From positions 1 to 64,000 of the forward strand of contig JAIYCU010000030.1 of NCBI GenBank assembly GCA_027487835.1: a stretch of 64,000 nt of DNA. Reading direction: 5' to 3'. Positions 18,421-26,765 of the stretch are shown here, one piece after another (the first letter of the stretch is position 1; each line of letters begins with the position of its first letter). The translations under genes were made by a program, and so were the position numbers. This DNA is from Bacteroidota bacterium. GTDB lineage: Bacteria; Bacteroidota; Bacteroidia; UKL13-3. Below the pieces are notes generated by a model. That model worked only from the letters and a program-made list of their open reading frames with translations. It was not told where the DNA came from and searched no databases.

Positions 18421-18471
18421 TAAATTTGAATTTTAACAATTTACTTTAAACTAGTCAATTGTTAAACAATT
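18421..18471 (+). promoter_or_regulatory. Promoter element and operator-like palindrome before the rightward island operon
   Basis: A -7-like box TAAATTTG (18421-18428) fits TAnnTTTG, though no TTG lies at the usual distance. Downstream, AATTGTTAAACAATT (18457-18471) is a perfect 7-1-7 palindrome, and an extra half site AACAATT sits at 18435-18441. The palindrome would be just downstream of the transcription start, a typical repressor position, 54 bp before the dndA-like ATG. No DndB-type regulator gene is in the island, so the binding protein is unknown. Confidence 0.4.
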
Positions 18472-18525
18472 TATGTATCAATTTAAATTTACTATTAAAG
18501 TGTTCTTGGCAAAAGATGAAGAAAA

Positions 18526-19692
18526 ATGATTAAGTTTGGTTGTGTGAAAAGTCCAAATATATACTTAGACAACAACTCCACTACTCCAATGGATGAGAGG
18601 GTGTTAGAATCCATGTTGCCATTTTTCAGGTACAATTTCGGTAATTCAGCAAGTAATCACCATTTTGGAAAAACAATCAAAAAAGAAGTTGAAAATGCGC
18701 GAGAAAAAATTGGAGAAATTATAGGATCCTCACCTAATGAAATTATATTGACGTCAGGGGCAACAGAGAGCATTAATTTAGCACTTAAAGGGTTAGCATT
18801 TAATTCAGGTGAAAAACGGCATATTATTACAGTTCAAACAGAACATAAAGCTGTTTTGGACAGTTGTAAATATCTTCAAACTATTGGTTTCGAAATTGAT
18901 TATTTAGGAGTTGATTCTTTAGGAATGATAGACCTTTCATATTTAAAATCCATTATAAGAGATGACACTTTAGTTGTCTCTGTTATGTGTGCGAATAATG
19001 AAACAGGTGTAATTCAAAACATAAAAGAAATAGGTGAAATAGTCAGAAATTCAAATGCTCTTTTTATGAGTGATGCTACGCAAGCAATTGGTAAACTCAA
19101 AATAAATGCTGAAGAAAATTTTATCGACATTATGTGTTATTCTGCACATAAATTTTACGGACCTAAGGGAATAGGTGCTTTGTATTTGAACAGAAGTCGA
19201 ATTAATAAAAATATGTTAACACCGCAAATCCATGGTGGTGGACATGAAAACGGTTTAAGAAGTGGCACCTCGAATGTTCCATTAATAATAGGTTTTGCAA
19301 AAGCATGCGAAATTTCAAATTTGGAATTCCCACAAAATCAAGATGAAATAATAATTATGCGAGATTATTTAGAATCTGAATTGTTGAAAATTAAAGGAGT
19401 TCAAATTAATGGCAGCAAAATATACAGACTAAATAATACCACCAATATTTCCTTCGAAAACATTGATGCTAATGTTTTAATAGGACAGTTAAACTCAATC
19501 TCAATTTCTAATGGGTCTGCATGCAATTCATCAGTTTTTGAACCCTCACATGTCCTTATGGCAATGGGAATTTCAAAAGAAAGGGCATATGGTAGTGTAA
19601 GATTTTCTTTAGGTAAATTTAATTCTATGGATGAAATCGAAATTTCTCTTAAAATGATTCACAAAATATTGAATAATACCTACCATGCTTAA
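18526..19692 (+). CDS. dndA: DndA-like cysteine desulfurase
   Basis: 388-aa PLP enzyme of the NifS/IscS family that takes sulfur from cysteine as a protein persulfide. Key residues are present: His107 (TEHKAV), PLP lysine Lys209 in SAHKFYGPKGIG, RSGTSN (246-251), and catalytic Cys333 in NGSACNSS. It starts with the usual IYLDNNSTTP. In this setting it would give sulfur to the DndC-like protein encoded at 28397-29503. It overlaps the helicase gene by 8 bp and leads the rightward operon. Composition is AT-rich. It could instead be a housekeeping IscS, but no isc or suf genes are near. Confidence 0.85.
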   Translation: MIKFGCVKSPNIYLDNNSTTPMDERVLESMLPFFRYNFGNSASNHHFGKTIKKEVENAREKIGEIIGSSPNEIILTSGATESINLALKGLAFNSGEKRHIITVQTEHKAVLDSCKYLQTIGFEIDYLGVDSLGMIDLSYLKSIIRDDTLVVSVMCANNETGVIQNIKEIGEIVRNSNALFMSDATQAIGKLKINAEENFIDIMCYSAHKFYGPKGIGALYLNRSRINKNMLTPQIHGGGHENGLRSGTSNVPLIIGFAKACEISNLEFPQNQDEIIIMRDYLESELLKIKGVQINGSKIYRLNNTTNISFENIDANVLIGQLNSISISNGSACNSSVFEPSHVLMAMGISKERAYGSVRFSLGKFNSMDEIEISLKMIHKILNNTYHA

Positions 19693-21919
19693 AGAGGTAA
19701 ATTGGTCGGCAGATAGAAGCTATAGAACAAATAGCGATAATGAACCTATCCAATTTTATCTCGATGGATTATGTAACAGCCGAAACTTTGATCTGCTTTT
19801 GGGTTATTTTAGTTCTGCGGCAATTAATGTTTTAAGTCTCGGTTTTGCCTCATTTATTCACAATGGCGGTACCATGAGGGTAATATTTAATAATATTTTA
19901 TCCAAAAGTGATAAGGATACGTTGTCAATTGCAAATGAACCTGAGTTTGACTATAACGAATTAGACTTAAGAGATATTAAGGCATTAAGGAAAACGCTAA
20001 ATGAATACAATGAACATTTTTTTGAATGTTTAGCCTATTTAATTTCTATTAAACGAATCCAAATAAAAATAATTAAACCTAAACTAGGAAATGGAATAGC
20101 ACATTTCAAATCAGGAATTTTTTCTGATGAAAATAATACAATTGGATTTAAAGCATCATGCAATTTTACTGCTTACGGATTAATTGAAAACTTAGAGGAA
20201 TTAGATGCCTTTTTAAGTTGGGAAAATAGTCGTTCCACAAAAATGATTAATCGTCAAACAAACGATTTTAATACCATTTTCGATGAATTAGATTCTAATA
20301 TCGAGTATTTAGATGTAAGAAGTGTAGAAGTTGCAATTCAAAGTGAATTTGGGGGGAAAACTGAACAAGAACTTTTAATACAAGAAAAAGAATTACTTTT
20401 TAAAAAGGGTGAACTATTTAAGAATGTAAAACTGAAGAAAATAATTGATAGGATAAATGATAAAATTGATGAGATTTCGAGTTTACCCAGATTTCCTTAC
20501 GCAGCAGGACCAAGAGAGTATCAAAAAGTAGCTTATACCAATTGGGTTAGAAATAATCATCAAGGAATTTTTGCCATGGCCACTGGAACTGGAAAGACCA
20601 TAACTTCTTTGAATTGTCTTTTAGAAGAATATAACATTTCAGAGACCAAAACATACCATGCACTTATTTTGGTGCCAACATTAATACTGGTTGAACAATG
20701 GGAAAATGAATGCAAGCAATTTAATTTCCAAGATATTATTTTGGTTTCATCTAAAACAAATTGGGAGTATGATTTAGCAACAACCCTTTCAATTTCAAAG
20801 AGGACACCTACGTCATTTATTATTATTGCAACATATGCCTCTTTCGTAAAAAGTAAATTCCAAAATTCACTTCCAAGTCTTCCAGGTAACACATTGATTA
20901 TTGCAGATGAAGCTCATAATATTGGGTCGCCATCAATATTATTAACACTTTCTAAAATCACCTTACTGAAGCGGATTGGTTTATCTGCCACACCTAAAAG
21001 AAATTATGACGAGATTGGAAGTGATGCTATGTCTGCCTTTTTCAATGATAGACCGCCATATACCTATAGTTTCAGCATGGAACGAGCCATTGATGAAGGA
21101 ATTTTATGTAAATATTATTATTACCCACATATTGTACAATTGACAAATGAGGAATTATTAGAATACGTTGAAATTTCAAAAAAATTAGCTCGATTTTTTA
21201 ACATTAAAACTGGTGATTTTGATGGAAGTGATATAGCAGAAATGCTTTTATTGAAAAGAAAGAGAATTCTTCATAAGGCGGAAAACAAACTTGATACCAC
21301 TATTTCTATTTTAAAAAGTAAATTTAAAACAGATAAAGGATTAAGTTATTGCTTCATTTATGTTCCAGAGGGTAGCGTTTCAGAAGATTCAGAGGATGGT
21401 TTGGCAGATGATGAGAGCATTAAAATAATAAATCAGTATTCAAGAGAAATTGGAAGAATTGATGAGAAAATAAGGGTTAATCAGTTTGTCAGCGGAATGA
21501 AAGATAGGAATCAAATTTTAAATCAATTCAAATCTGGCAAAATTCATGTGTTGGCCTCAATGAAATGTTTAGATGAAGGAGTTGATATTCCAAGAGCTGA
21601 ATTTGCAATTTTTTGTTCAAGCACAGGAAACCCACGGCAGTTTATTCAAAGACGTGGAAGAATTTTAAGGAAACATCCAGAAAAGGATATTGCTATTATC
21701 CATGATTTGGTTGTTGTGCCAGATGTTTCTCAATCAAATGGAGATTCCGAAACCTTTAAATTAGAAAGGTCAATGGTTGAGAAAGAAATTGAAAGAGTTA
21801 TGTACTTTGCATCCTTAGCCATAAATCCACATGAAACTGAAGAAGTTTTTAATGCAATCTGCGAACACTATGATTTGAATATTTATACTATTGGCAACAA
21901 ACTAAAAGAAAATGACTAA
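19685..21919 (+). CDS. PLD-nuclease/SF2 helicase, phosphorothioation-system restriction type
   Basis: 744 aa. The N-terminal 200 residues look like a phospholipase D-type nuclease (FDLLLGYFSSAAINVL, and HFKSGIFSDEN with His140, Lys142 and Asp148). A superfamily 2 helicase follows: REYQ Q-motif region (277-280), Walker A ATGTGKT (299-305), DEAH (408-411), SAT (434-436), and motif VI RRGRILRKHPEKD near the C-terminus. This layout matches the DEAD/DEAH family I recall as the DNA phosphorothioation system restriction enzyme (TIGR04095). It likely cuts or unwinds DNA lacking the modification. Eight-bp overlaps on both sides show translational coupling. Confidence 0.78.
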   Translation: MLKEVNWSADRSYRTNSDNEPIQFYLDGLCNSRNFDLLLGYFSSAAINVLSLGFASFIHNGGTMRVIFNNILSKSDKDTLSIANEPEFDYNELDLRDIKALRKTLNEYNEHFFECLAYLISIKRIQIKIIKPKLGNGIAHFKSGIFSDENNTIGFKASCNFTAYGLIENLEELDAFLSWENSRSTKMINRQTNDFNTIFDELDSNIEYLDVRSVEVAIQSEFGGKTEQELLIQEKELLFKKGELFKNVKLKKIIDRINDKIDEISSLPRFPYAAGPREYQKVAYTNWVRNNHQGIFAMATGTGKTITSLNCLLEEYNISETKTYHALILVPTLILVEQWENECKQFNFQDIILVSSKTNWEYDLATTLSISKRTPTSFIIIATYASFVKSKFQNSLPSLPGNTLIIADEAHNIGSPSILLTLSKITLLKRIGLSATPKRNYDEIGSDAMSAFFNDRPPYTYSFSMERAIDEGILCKYYYYPHIVQLTNEELLEYVEISKKLARFFNIKTGDFDGSDIAEMLLLKRKRILHKAENKLDTTISILKSKFKTDKGLSYCFIYVPEGSVSEDSEDGLADDESIKIINQYSREIGRIDEKIRVNQFVSGMKDRNQILNQFKSGKIHVLASMKCLDEGVDIPRAEFAIFCSSTGNPRQFIQRRGRILRKHPEKDIAIIHDLVVVPDVSQSNGDSETFKLERSMVEKEIERVMYFASLAINPHETEEVFNAICEHYDLNIYTIGNKLKEND

Positions 21920-22130
21920 AGAAGAATTGTTAAGATCGTTTTTAGAAGACGAACTATTTGTAGAAAAAAGCTACCTTAAAGAAGGTGAATATAAAAATTA
22001 TAGATGGGCTGCACCAAGCAAGCATAAACTATTTGAGGTTTTGAAAACTTCAATAGAGGGTGAACTTTCTAATGAAAGTCCTCAAATAACGGAAAAGAAA
22101 ATTAACCAATTTCTAAATAAACAAACATGA
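21912..22130 (+). CDS. 72-aa protein of the island operon, unknown
   Basis: Small mixed-charge protein (MTKEELLRSFLEDELFVEKS, later YRWAAPSKHKLFEVLKTSIE). Overlaps of 8 bp with the helicase gene and 4 bp (ATGA) with the DndD-like gene show that it is a real part of the operon. Predicted to be mostly helical. The aromatic-basic stretch NYRWAAPSKHKLFEVL could bind nucleic acid or a partner. It is shorter than DndE (about 110-130 aa) and lacks the DndE signature. No family recognised. Confidence 0.6.
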   Translation: MTKEELLRSFLEDELFVEKSYLKEGEYKNYRWAAPSKHKLFEVLKTSIEGELSNESPQITEKKINQFLNKQT

Positions 22131-24316
22131 TTTTAGAAAGTATTGAAATAGCAAATTTCATGTGTTATGCAGGCAGTAATAAGTTTGAATTCACAGAAGG
22201 AATAAATGTAATAATTGGGGATAATGGATATGGGAAATCAAAACTATTTGATGCTTTTTATTGGGTTATGTATAATGAATGTTTTGATACCAATAAAAAG
22301 AAGTTTCAGAAATCGCCCTTTCTTAAAAAACTAATTGTTTCAGATAAGGCTATAAGCGAAACAAAGGAAGGAATAATTACGGCTTCAGTAATTTTAACAT
22401 TTAAAAACTTAGATAAAGGCAATGTTTACATTCTCGAAAGAAATTATAGTGTAAAAAAAGAGGATGATATTTTAATTGAAGATATAGATAGCAAAGAGGT
22501 TGTTTGGCAAAAAGATCTACATTACTTAACAGCAAAGGAAGTAACTGATTCAGAACAAATCTCTAGAATTAAAAAAACAATTCTACCTGACAATATAAAG
22601 CCTTACATGTGGTTTCAAGGTGAGCAGGTGGAATCCATTATTGACTTTAACAAAACAGATACATTAACTCAAGCAATAAATGTTCTTTCTAATATTACTA
22701 GATATGATCACATAAAAGAAATTTCAGAAAATCTAAAAGAATCAACAACAAAAGAATTCAATAAAAAACAACGAGATTTAAGCAGTGATAAGGATAAAAG
22801 TTCAAATTTAGAATTACAACGAAATCACATTTTAGATCGATTAAAGGAGTTACAGAAACAGGAACTACAAATACAAGATACAAAGGCTACTGCAGAGGAA
22901 AAATCAGAACAGTTACTTAATAAAATATCTGATGCTCAAAAAATAAAAGAGGTTGAAGCAAAAAGAAAAAGTATTGAAAAAAATCTGGAGGAAACCCAAG
23001 AAGAGTTTACTGAAGAACAAAAATTATTACACAAAAAGCTATTTACTAATAAATGGGTTTTAAAAGGGACAGAAAAGCTTTTTGTAGAATATAGTTCGCT
23101 ATACAATAATTATGAACAAACAAAACTTAAACAAGAATTAACCAAGCAAGCTAGAATCGAGTCGGAAAATCAAATCATGATTGAACTTCATGCTAGGCTC
23201 CCTGTTGATGTGCCGGAGCCTATTCATTTGGAGAATATGTTAAGCAATGAACATTGTTTAGTTTGTGATAGAGAAGCACCATTGGGGTCTGATGCCTACA
23301 TCAAAATAAAGGAACTTTTGGATAGGTCAAAAACCAAGGTTAAGTCAATTGAAAGTGAAGATTCAAATATTCATGATTTTGGAGCTGACCTAAGAAAATT
23401 GTATCAAAATGGACTAGGACTTAGTCATAATATAAAAAATATTGATGATGATATTACTTCTACTTTCAGGCGTTTAAGAAAGCTAGATAAAAAAAGGAAA
23501 ACACTTACAGATGATTTAAATGCAATTGAATCTGAAATCAATAGTTTAATTGTTGATACTGCATTAAACGTGCACCAAGCAAACGACCTACTTAACCAAT
23601 ATAATGCACAAAATGAACTTGCAAAAAGAGCTATAACACAGGAGAATTCCACTGCAAATGAAATTTTGAAAAGAAAGCAGGAATTACAGCAATTGGATAT
23701 TGAATTAGGCAGATTGGTTTCTGGAGAAATACCTGCTTACTTAATTGAAAAACTTAAAGTAGTAGAGGAGTTTAATACATTGGCACATTCCACACGTAGA
23801 AGAGTTTTTGATTCATTGGTTAAGATACTTGAAACAGAGGCAAATCAGCATTATCAATTAATGACACAAGGAAACATGTCGGCAAGAGGAATTATAAAGT
23901 TAAAAGAGCTTAATAGCGGCAAAAACTATATGCCAGAGTTGACAGATGAAAATGGAAATGTTTTAATGCAATTAAATACTGGAAATATTATCTTGATTAA
24001 ATTAGCAACAATCATGGCCATTATTTCTGCAAGACAAGGCTCTAGAGACACTGATTTGTACACGCTTATTACAGATGCACCAATGTCAGTTTTCGGGGAG
24101 GATTATACCATTGGATTTTGTAAAACGGTTAGCAATGTATATCGCCAAAGTATCATTATGAGCAAGGAGTTTTATAAAAACATGGAATTGAGGAATCAAC
24201 TTTTAACCAATCCAGATATAAAGCTTGGAAAGGTTTATTTAATAACTCCATCAATACCAGAAAACTCAAGAGCCAATAGAAATCAATTAAGTACAAATAT
24301 TCAAGCATTAAACTAA
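22127..24316 (+). CDS. dndD: DndD-like SMC/Rad50-family ATPase
   Basis: 729 aa. Walker A GDNGYGKS (31-38) follows a typical SMC start (ILESIEIANFMCYAG, EGINVIIG). MWFQGEQVES (161-170) lies where Rad50-type proteins have their Q-loop region. Long coiled coils run from about 195 to 350 and 400 to 540 and enclose a zinc-hook CxxC (CLVC, 377-380). The C-terminal half has a degenerate signature (NTGNIILIKLATIMA) and Walker B LYTLITDAP (644-652). DndD is the ATPase/nickase partner of phosphorothioate insertion with DndC and DndE. Start ATG overlaps the previous stop by 4 bp; the next gene starts in its own stop (TAATG). Confidence 0.8.
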   Translation: MILESIEIANFMCYAGSNKFEFTEGINVIIGDNGYGKSKLFDAFYWVMYNECFDTNKKKFQKSPFLKKLIVSDKAISETKEGIITASVILTFKNLDKGNVYILERNYSVKKEDDILIEDIDSKEVVWQKDLHYLTAKEVTDSEQISRIKKTILPDNIKPYMWFQGEQVESIIDFNKTDTLTQAINVLSNITRYDHIKEISENLKESTTKEFNKKQRDLSSDKDKSSNLELQRNHILDRLKELQKQELQIQDTKATAEEKSEQLLNKISDAQKIKEVEAKRKSIEKNLEETQEEFTEEQKLLHKKLFTNKWVLKGTEKLFVEYSSLYNNYEQTKLKQELTKQARIESENQIMIELHARLPVDVPEPIHLENMLSNEHCLVCDREAPLGSDAYIKIKELLDRSKTKVKSIESEDSNIHDFGADLRKLYQNGLGLSHNIKNIDDDITSTFRRLRKLDKKRKTLTDDLNAIESEINSLIVDTALNVHQANDLLNQYNAQNELAKRAITQENSTANEILKRKQELQQLDIELGRLVSGEIPAYLIEKLKVVEEFNTLAHSTRRRVFDSLVKILETEANQHYQLMTQGNMSARGIIKLKELNSGKNYMPELTDENGNVLMQLNTGNIILIKLATIMAIISARQGSRDTDLYTLITDAPMSVFGEDYTIGFCKTVSNVYRQSIIMSKEFYKNMELRNQLLTNPDIKLGKVYLITPSIPENSRANRNQLSTNIQALN

Positions 24317-24807
24317 TGGATTTATTAAAACGAATAAAAGATAGGGCTCCAGAATATGATAGTCAATATTATGATATGATTTTAGACTTTACCATTGAAC
24401 AAGGTGGCAAGGCAGGAACTAGCACAGAAATTGACAGATGGAAACAAGGTAAATACTTTTCTACAAGGTACGAAATGTATATGTATGCCGCTTTATTAGG
24501 CCTTAAAAATGACTATAAGGTTCCTATTACCTATGGTACAAAAAAAGATAAGTTTATTGAAATGCGAGCTTGGCAACCTCAAGATATTACAGATTATGTA
24601 ATCATGGGTGTTATAACAAAAACAGATTTCAATTTTAATGAATTTGAAAACTGGGAAGAAGAAAAAGTTGAAAAAAAGATAACCGAACTAAAAGGCATCT
24701 TAGAAGACTATGCAAACGGTGGATTTGATTTAATTCGTGCTAAAAAGGAATCTGAACCAAATTACTTTTTACAAAATGAAAATTGCTTTTTGGATTTGTT
24801 GGGATGA
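24316..24807 (+). CDS. Phosphorothioation-associated small protein (DndE-position protein)
   Basis: 163 aa, coupled to the DndD-like gene by a TAATG overlap. The central part, YFSTRYEMYMYAALLGLKND followed by YKVPITYG, recalls the small family I know as dnd system-associated protein 4; I cannot confirm this. The DndE hallmark (LSKxAKxxLxxLKRxTG with a WNxLCRWAFxLSL block) is absent. Its position right after dndD is the one held by dndE in classical clusters, so it may do the DndE job of binding nicked DNA, but this is inference. Eight bp separate its stop from the convergent PIN gene. Confidence 0.55.
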   Translation: MDLLKRIKDRAPEYDSQYYDMILDFTIEQGGKAGTSTEIDRWKQGKYFSTRYEMYMYAALLGLKNDYKVPITYGTKKDKFIEMRAWQPQDITDYVIMGVITKTDFNFNEFENWEEEKVEKKITELKGILEDYANGGFDLIRAKKESEPNYFLQNENCFLDLLG

Positions 24808-24815
24808 GCAAATTT

Positions 24816-25643
24816 TTAGAATTTATAAAAAGGTCTACTATCAACAAATTCAATATGTTGATTAATTTTTATTAAAAAATCAGACGATATATTGCTTCTA
24901 AAAAAATCAGAAAATTTTATTAGAACTTCAAATATTGAAGAATATTTGTTTCTTCTCTCCTTAACTTGTGAATATAATTTGGCGACCACTTCAAGCTCTA
25001 ATTTATTTATCGAATATCTTAATCTACTTACCATTTCAGAAAATTCGCTATTTCTAATTTCACTTTTTGGTATTTCAAAATTTTGTAAAAGCTTTTCTAA
25101 AGCACTAATTTCTGATGCGTACTCATGATATAATAGGGATAAAAATCTTTTTAAATCAGTGGTTGAAAAGCCATCGTTATGTCGATAGAGTGTAATAAGT
25201 AAGTCAACACTATCTTCTATGTAACCTATTTTATGGTGTTGTAAATAAGGTATAAACTTCTTTTGGGCAGGTGAATCATCGGTATAAAATATAACTCTTG
25301 TTCTATTAAATGTATTCAAATAAAAGGATAGCAGCATACTTTGATACTCCCCATTTTTTTTTGAATAATTAAGTAGTTCCGATACTTCTTCATCTAAATC
25401 TTTATAACTCTCATCTCTGTGAATGCAAAGTCTGAAATAGTTGAGTTTAATTTCAATTTCCTTATGCCTTTCTTTTGGATAGGGTGTAATTTTTTGAAGC
25501 TTCTTAAAAACATTTTTATTTATTTCATCATAAACCTCTTTACAAATTGAAAATTCAAGCTTTTGTAGATTTTTCAACAAGAATTCGTCTTCATCGATAT
25601 GAAGTAGATTTATAACTGTACATGCATCTATTATATATTGCAT
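24816..25643 (-). CDS. PIN-like nuclease domain protein
   Basis: 275 aa, last gene of the leftward operon. The start MQYIIDACTVINLL is a classic PIN strand-1 motif with Asp6; Glu99 (KNGEYQSMLLSFYL) and Asp122/Asp123 (VIFYTDDSPAQKKF) are at the expected later acidic sites of a metal-dependent PIN RNase. The second half (about 135-275) is helical and charged, with no family I recognise. The partner AAA ATPase gene lies 3 bp upstream, and the pair could form an activated effector, for example one that cuts RNA once phage DNA is sensed. No antitoxin-like gene is next to it. Confidence 0.7.
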   Translation of the reverse strand: MQYIIDACTVINLLHIDEDEFLLKNLQKLEFSICKEVYDEINKNVFKKLQKITPYPKERHKEIEIKLNYFRLCIHRDESYKDLDEEVSELLNYSKKNGEYQSMLLSFYLNTFNRTRVIFYTDDSPAQKKFIPYLQHHKIGYIEDSVDLLITLYRHNDGFSTTDLKRFLSLLYHEYASEISALEKLLQNFEIPKSEIRNSEFSEMVSRLRYSINKLELEVVAKLYSQVKERRNKYSSIFEVLIKFSDFFRSNISSDFLIKINQHIEFVDSRPFYKF

Positions 25644-25646
25644 AGT

Positions 25647-26762
25647 TTAATTCTTCCAGCCAATTACATCTGTTTTATTTGCTGTGTAATATTCAAAGTC
25701 AATAGGCGTTTTCCTATCGGATTCTGCTAAATCAACTAATGTTCCTAAAGCTTCATTGATACTTCTAAGCGATACATTCCCAAGATCTTTCAATATTTGA
25801 CTTAGTAAAGCTTCATTAAAGGGGAAATAAATATCACTTTCTGTTAAATCGTCTATTATATAAGCTTTTAATAATTCTGAGACATATTTCAATATTTCAG
25901 GCTCCTTTGGTAATTCGAAATTTATACGGTCTTTTATTCTTGATTTTAGAGCCTCACTAATATATTCACCTAAATCTTCTATATTAAATAAGGCTGATTG
26001 AGTTAAATTAAGAAATATCAACAAATTGTTTGGAGTATTATCTAATAATTCTCTCAAAAATGAATTGGTTTTATCTCCATTAACCTTTGTTAATATAGCA
26101 ATATCTTCAAACTCATCAATCCATAAAATAACTGAAGAGTATACTGACCCTTTATATGTTAAACAAGAAAATATAACAGATAATAACTTTGAATAATCTG
26201 TATCTGCATTTAATACTCTTTGAATTCCGTGATTTGAAAGAGCTCGGTTGTCGGCTGCGTTTGCAGAGCCATATAAATATCTTCTAAATAAATTTTCTTC
26301 AATATCATTATTAAAAAAGGCTTTAGCAACATTTTTAATGAAAACATTGTCGCCAATTAAATCTATATAATTATTAAGTTCTGTATTCAGCAAATCAAAT
26401 GATGCTCGTAAATTAGCTATATCAAGTTTATCAACAATGTTCGTATAAAAATCCTCGATCGGAGACTTCCCTTTTGGCAATGTAACAAAAATAAAATAAG
26501 GGATTTTCTCACCGGCCTCAACCGAAATTTCTGCAAGAACACTTTCTTTTCCAAAATATCTAGCCGCATGAGTTTTCCCACTTCCATACTCACCCCAATT
26601 TAAAATTAATGAGGAATTTGGCACTTTAATAGCTCTTTTAATTCTGCTATGAAATTTATCTTTAATAATAGGAAAACCTGCCCAAATTATTTCTTGCGAA
26701 CTTATTGCAGGTGTAAGCCTAAATGGATTGGACTTTAAATTAAACAATTCTTGATATGACAT
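25647..26762 (-). CDS. AAA-family ATPase of the island
   Basis: 371 aa. Walker A GEYGSGKT (57-64), Walker B VILWIDEFED (211-220), and a sensor-like stretch LLIFLNLTQSALF (247-259) are clear. The N-terminus YQELFNLKSNPFRLTPA resembles ORC/Cdc6- or ExeA/TniB-like ATPases (NPFxLTP is a common start there). It lies 3 bp from the genes on either side, between the 544-aa unknown and the PIN nuclease. A DNA-sensing or loading role for its neighbours is plausible but not shown. Confidence 0.75.
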   Translation of the reverse strand: MSYQELFNLKSNPFRLTPAISSQEIIWAGFPIIKDKFHSRIKRAIKVPNSSLILNWGEYGSGKTHAARYFGKESVLAEISVEAGEKIPYFIFVTLPKGKSPIEDFYTNIVDKLDIANLRASFDLLNTELNNYIDLIGDNVFIKNVAKAFFNNDIEENLFRRYLYGSANAADNRALSNHGIQRVLNADTDYSKLLSVIFSCLTYKGSVYSSVILWIDEFEDIAILTKVNGDKTNSFLRELLDNTPNNLLIFLNLTQSALFNIEDLGEYISEALKSRIKDRINFELPKEPEILKYVSELLKAYIIDDLTESDIYFPFNEALLSQILKDLGNVSLRSINEALGTLVDLAESDRKTPIDFEYYTANKTDVIGWKN

Positions 26763-26765
26763 ATG

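Noticed and set aside
18526-19692. Reading the cysteine desulfurase as a housekeeping IscS/SufS
   Set aside because: No isc or suf genes nearby; it leads an operon with a restriction helicase and a DndD-like ATPase, and DndC-like lies in the facing operon.
24892-25128. Open frame opposite the PIN gene
   Set aside because: Pure antisense shadow of the PIN-like coding sequence, which has clear motifs.
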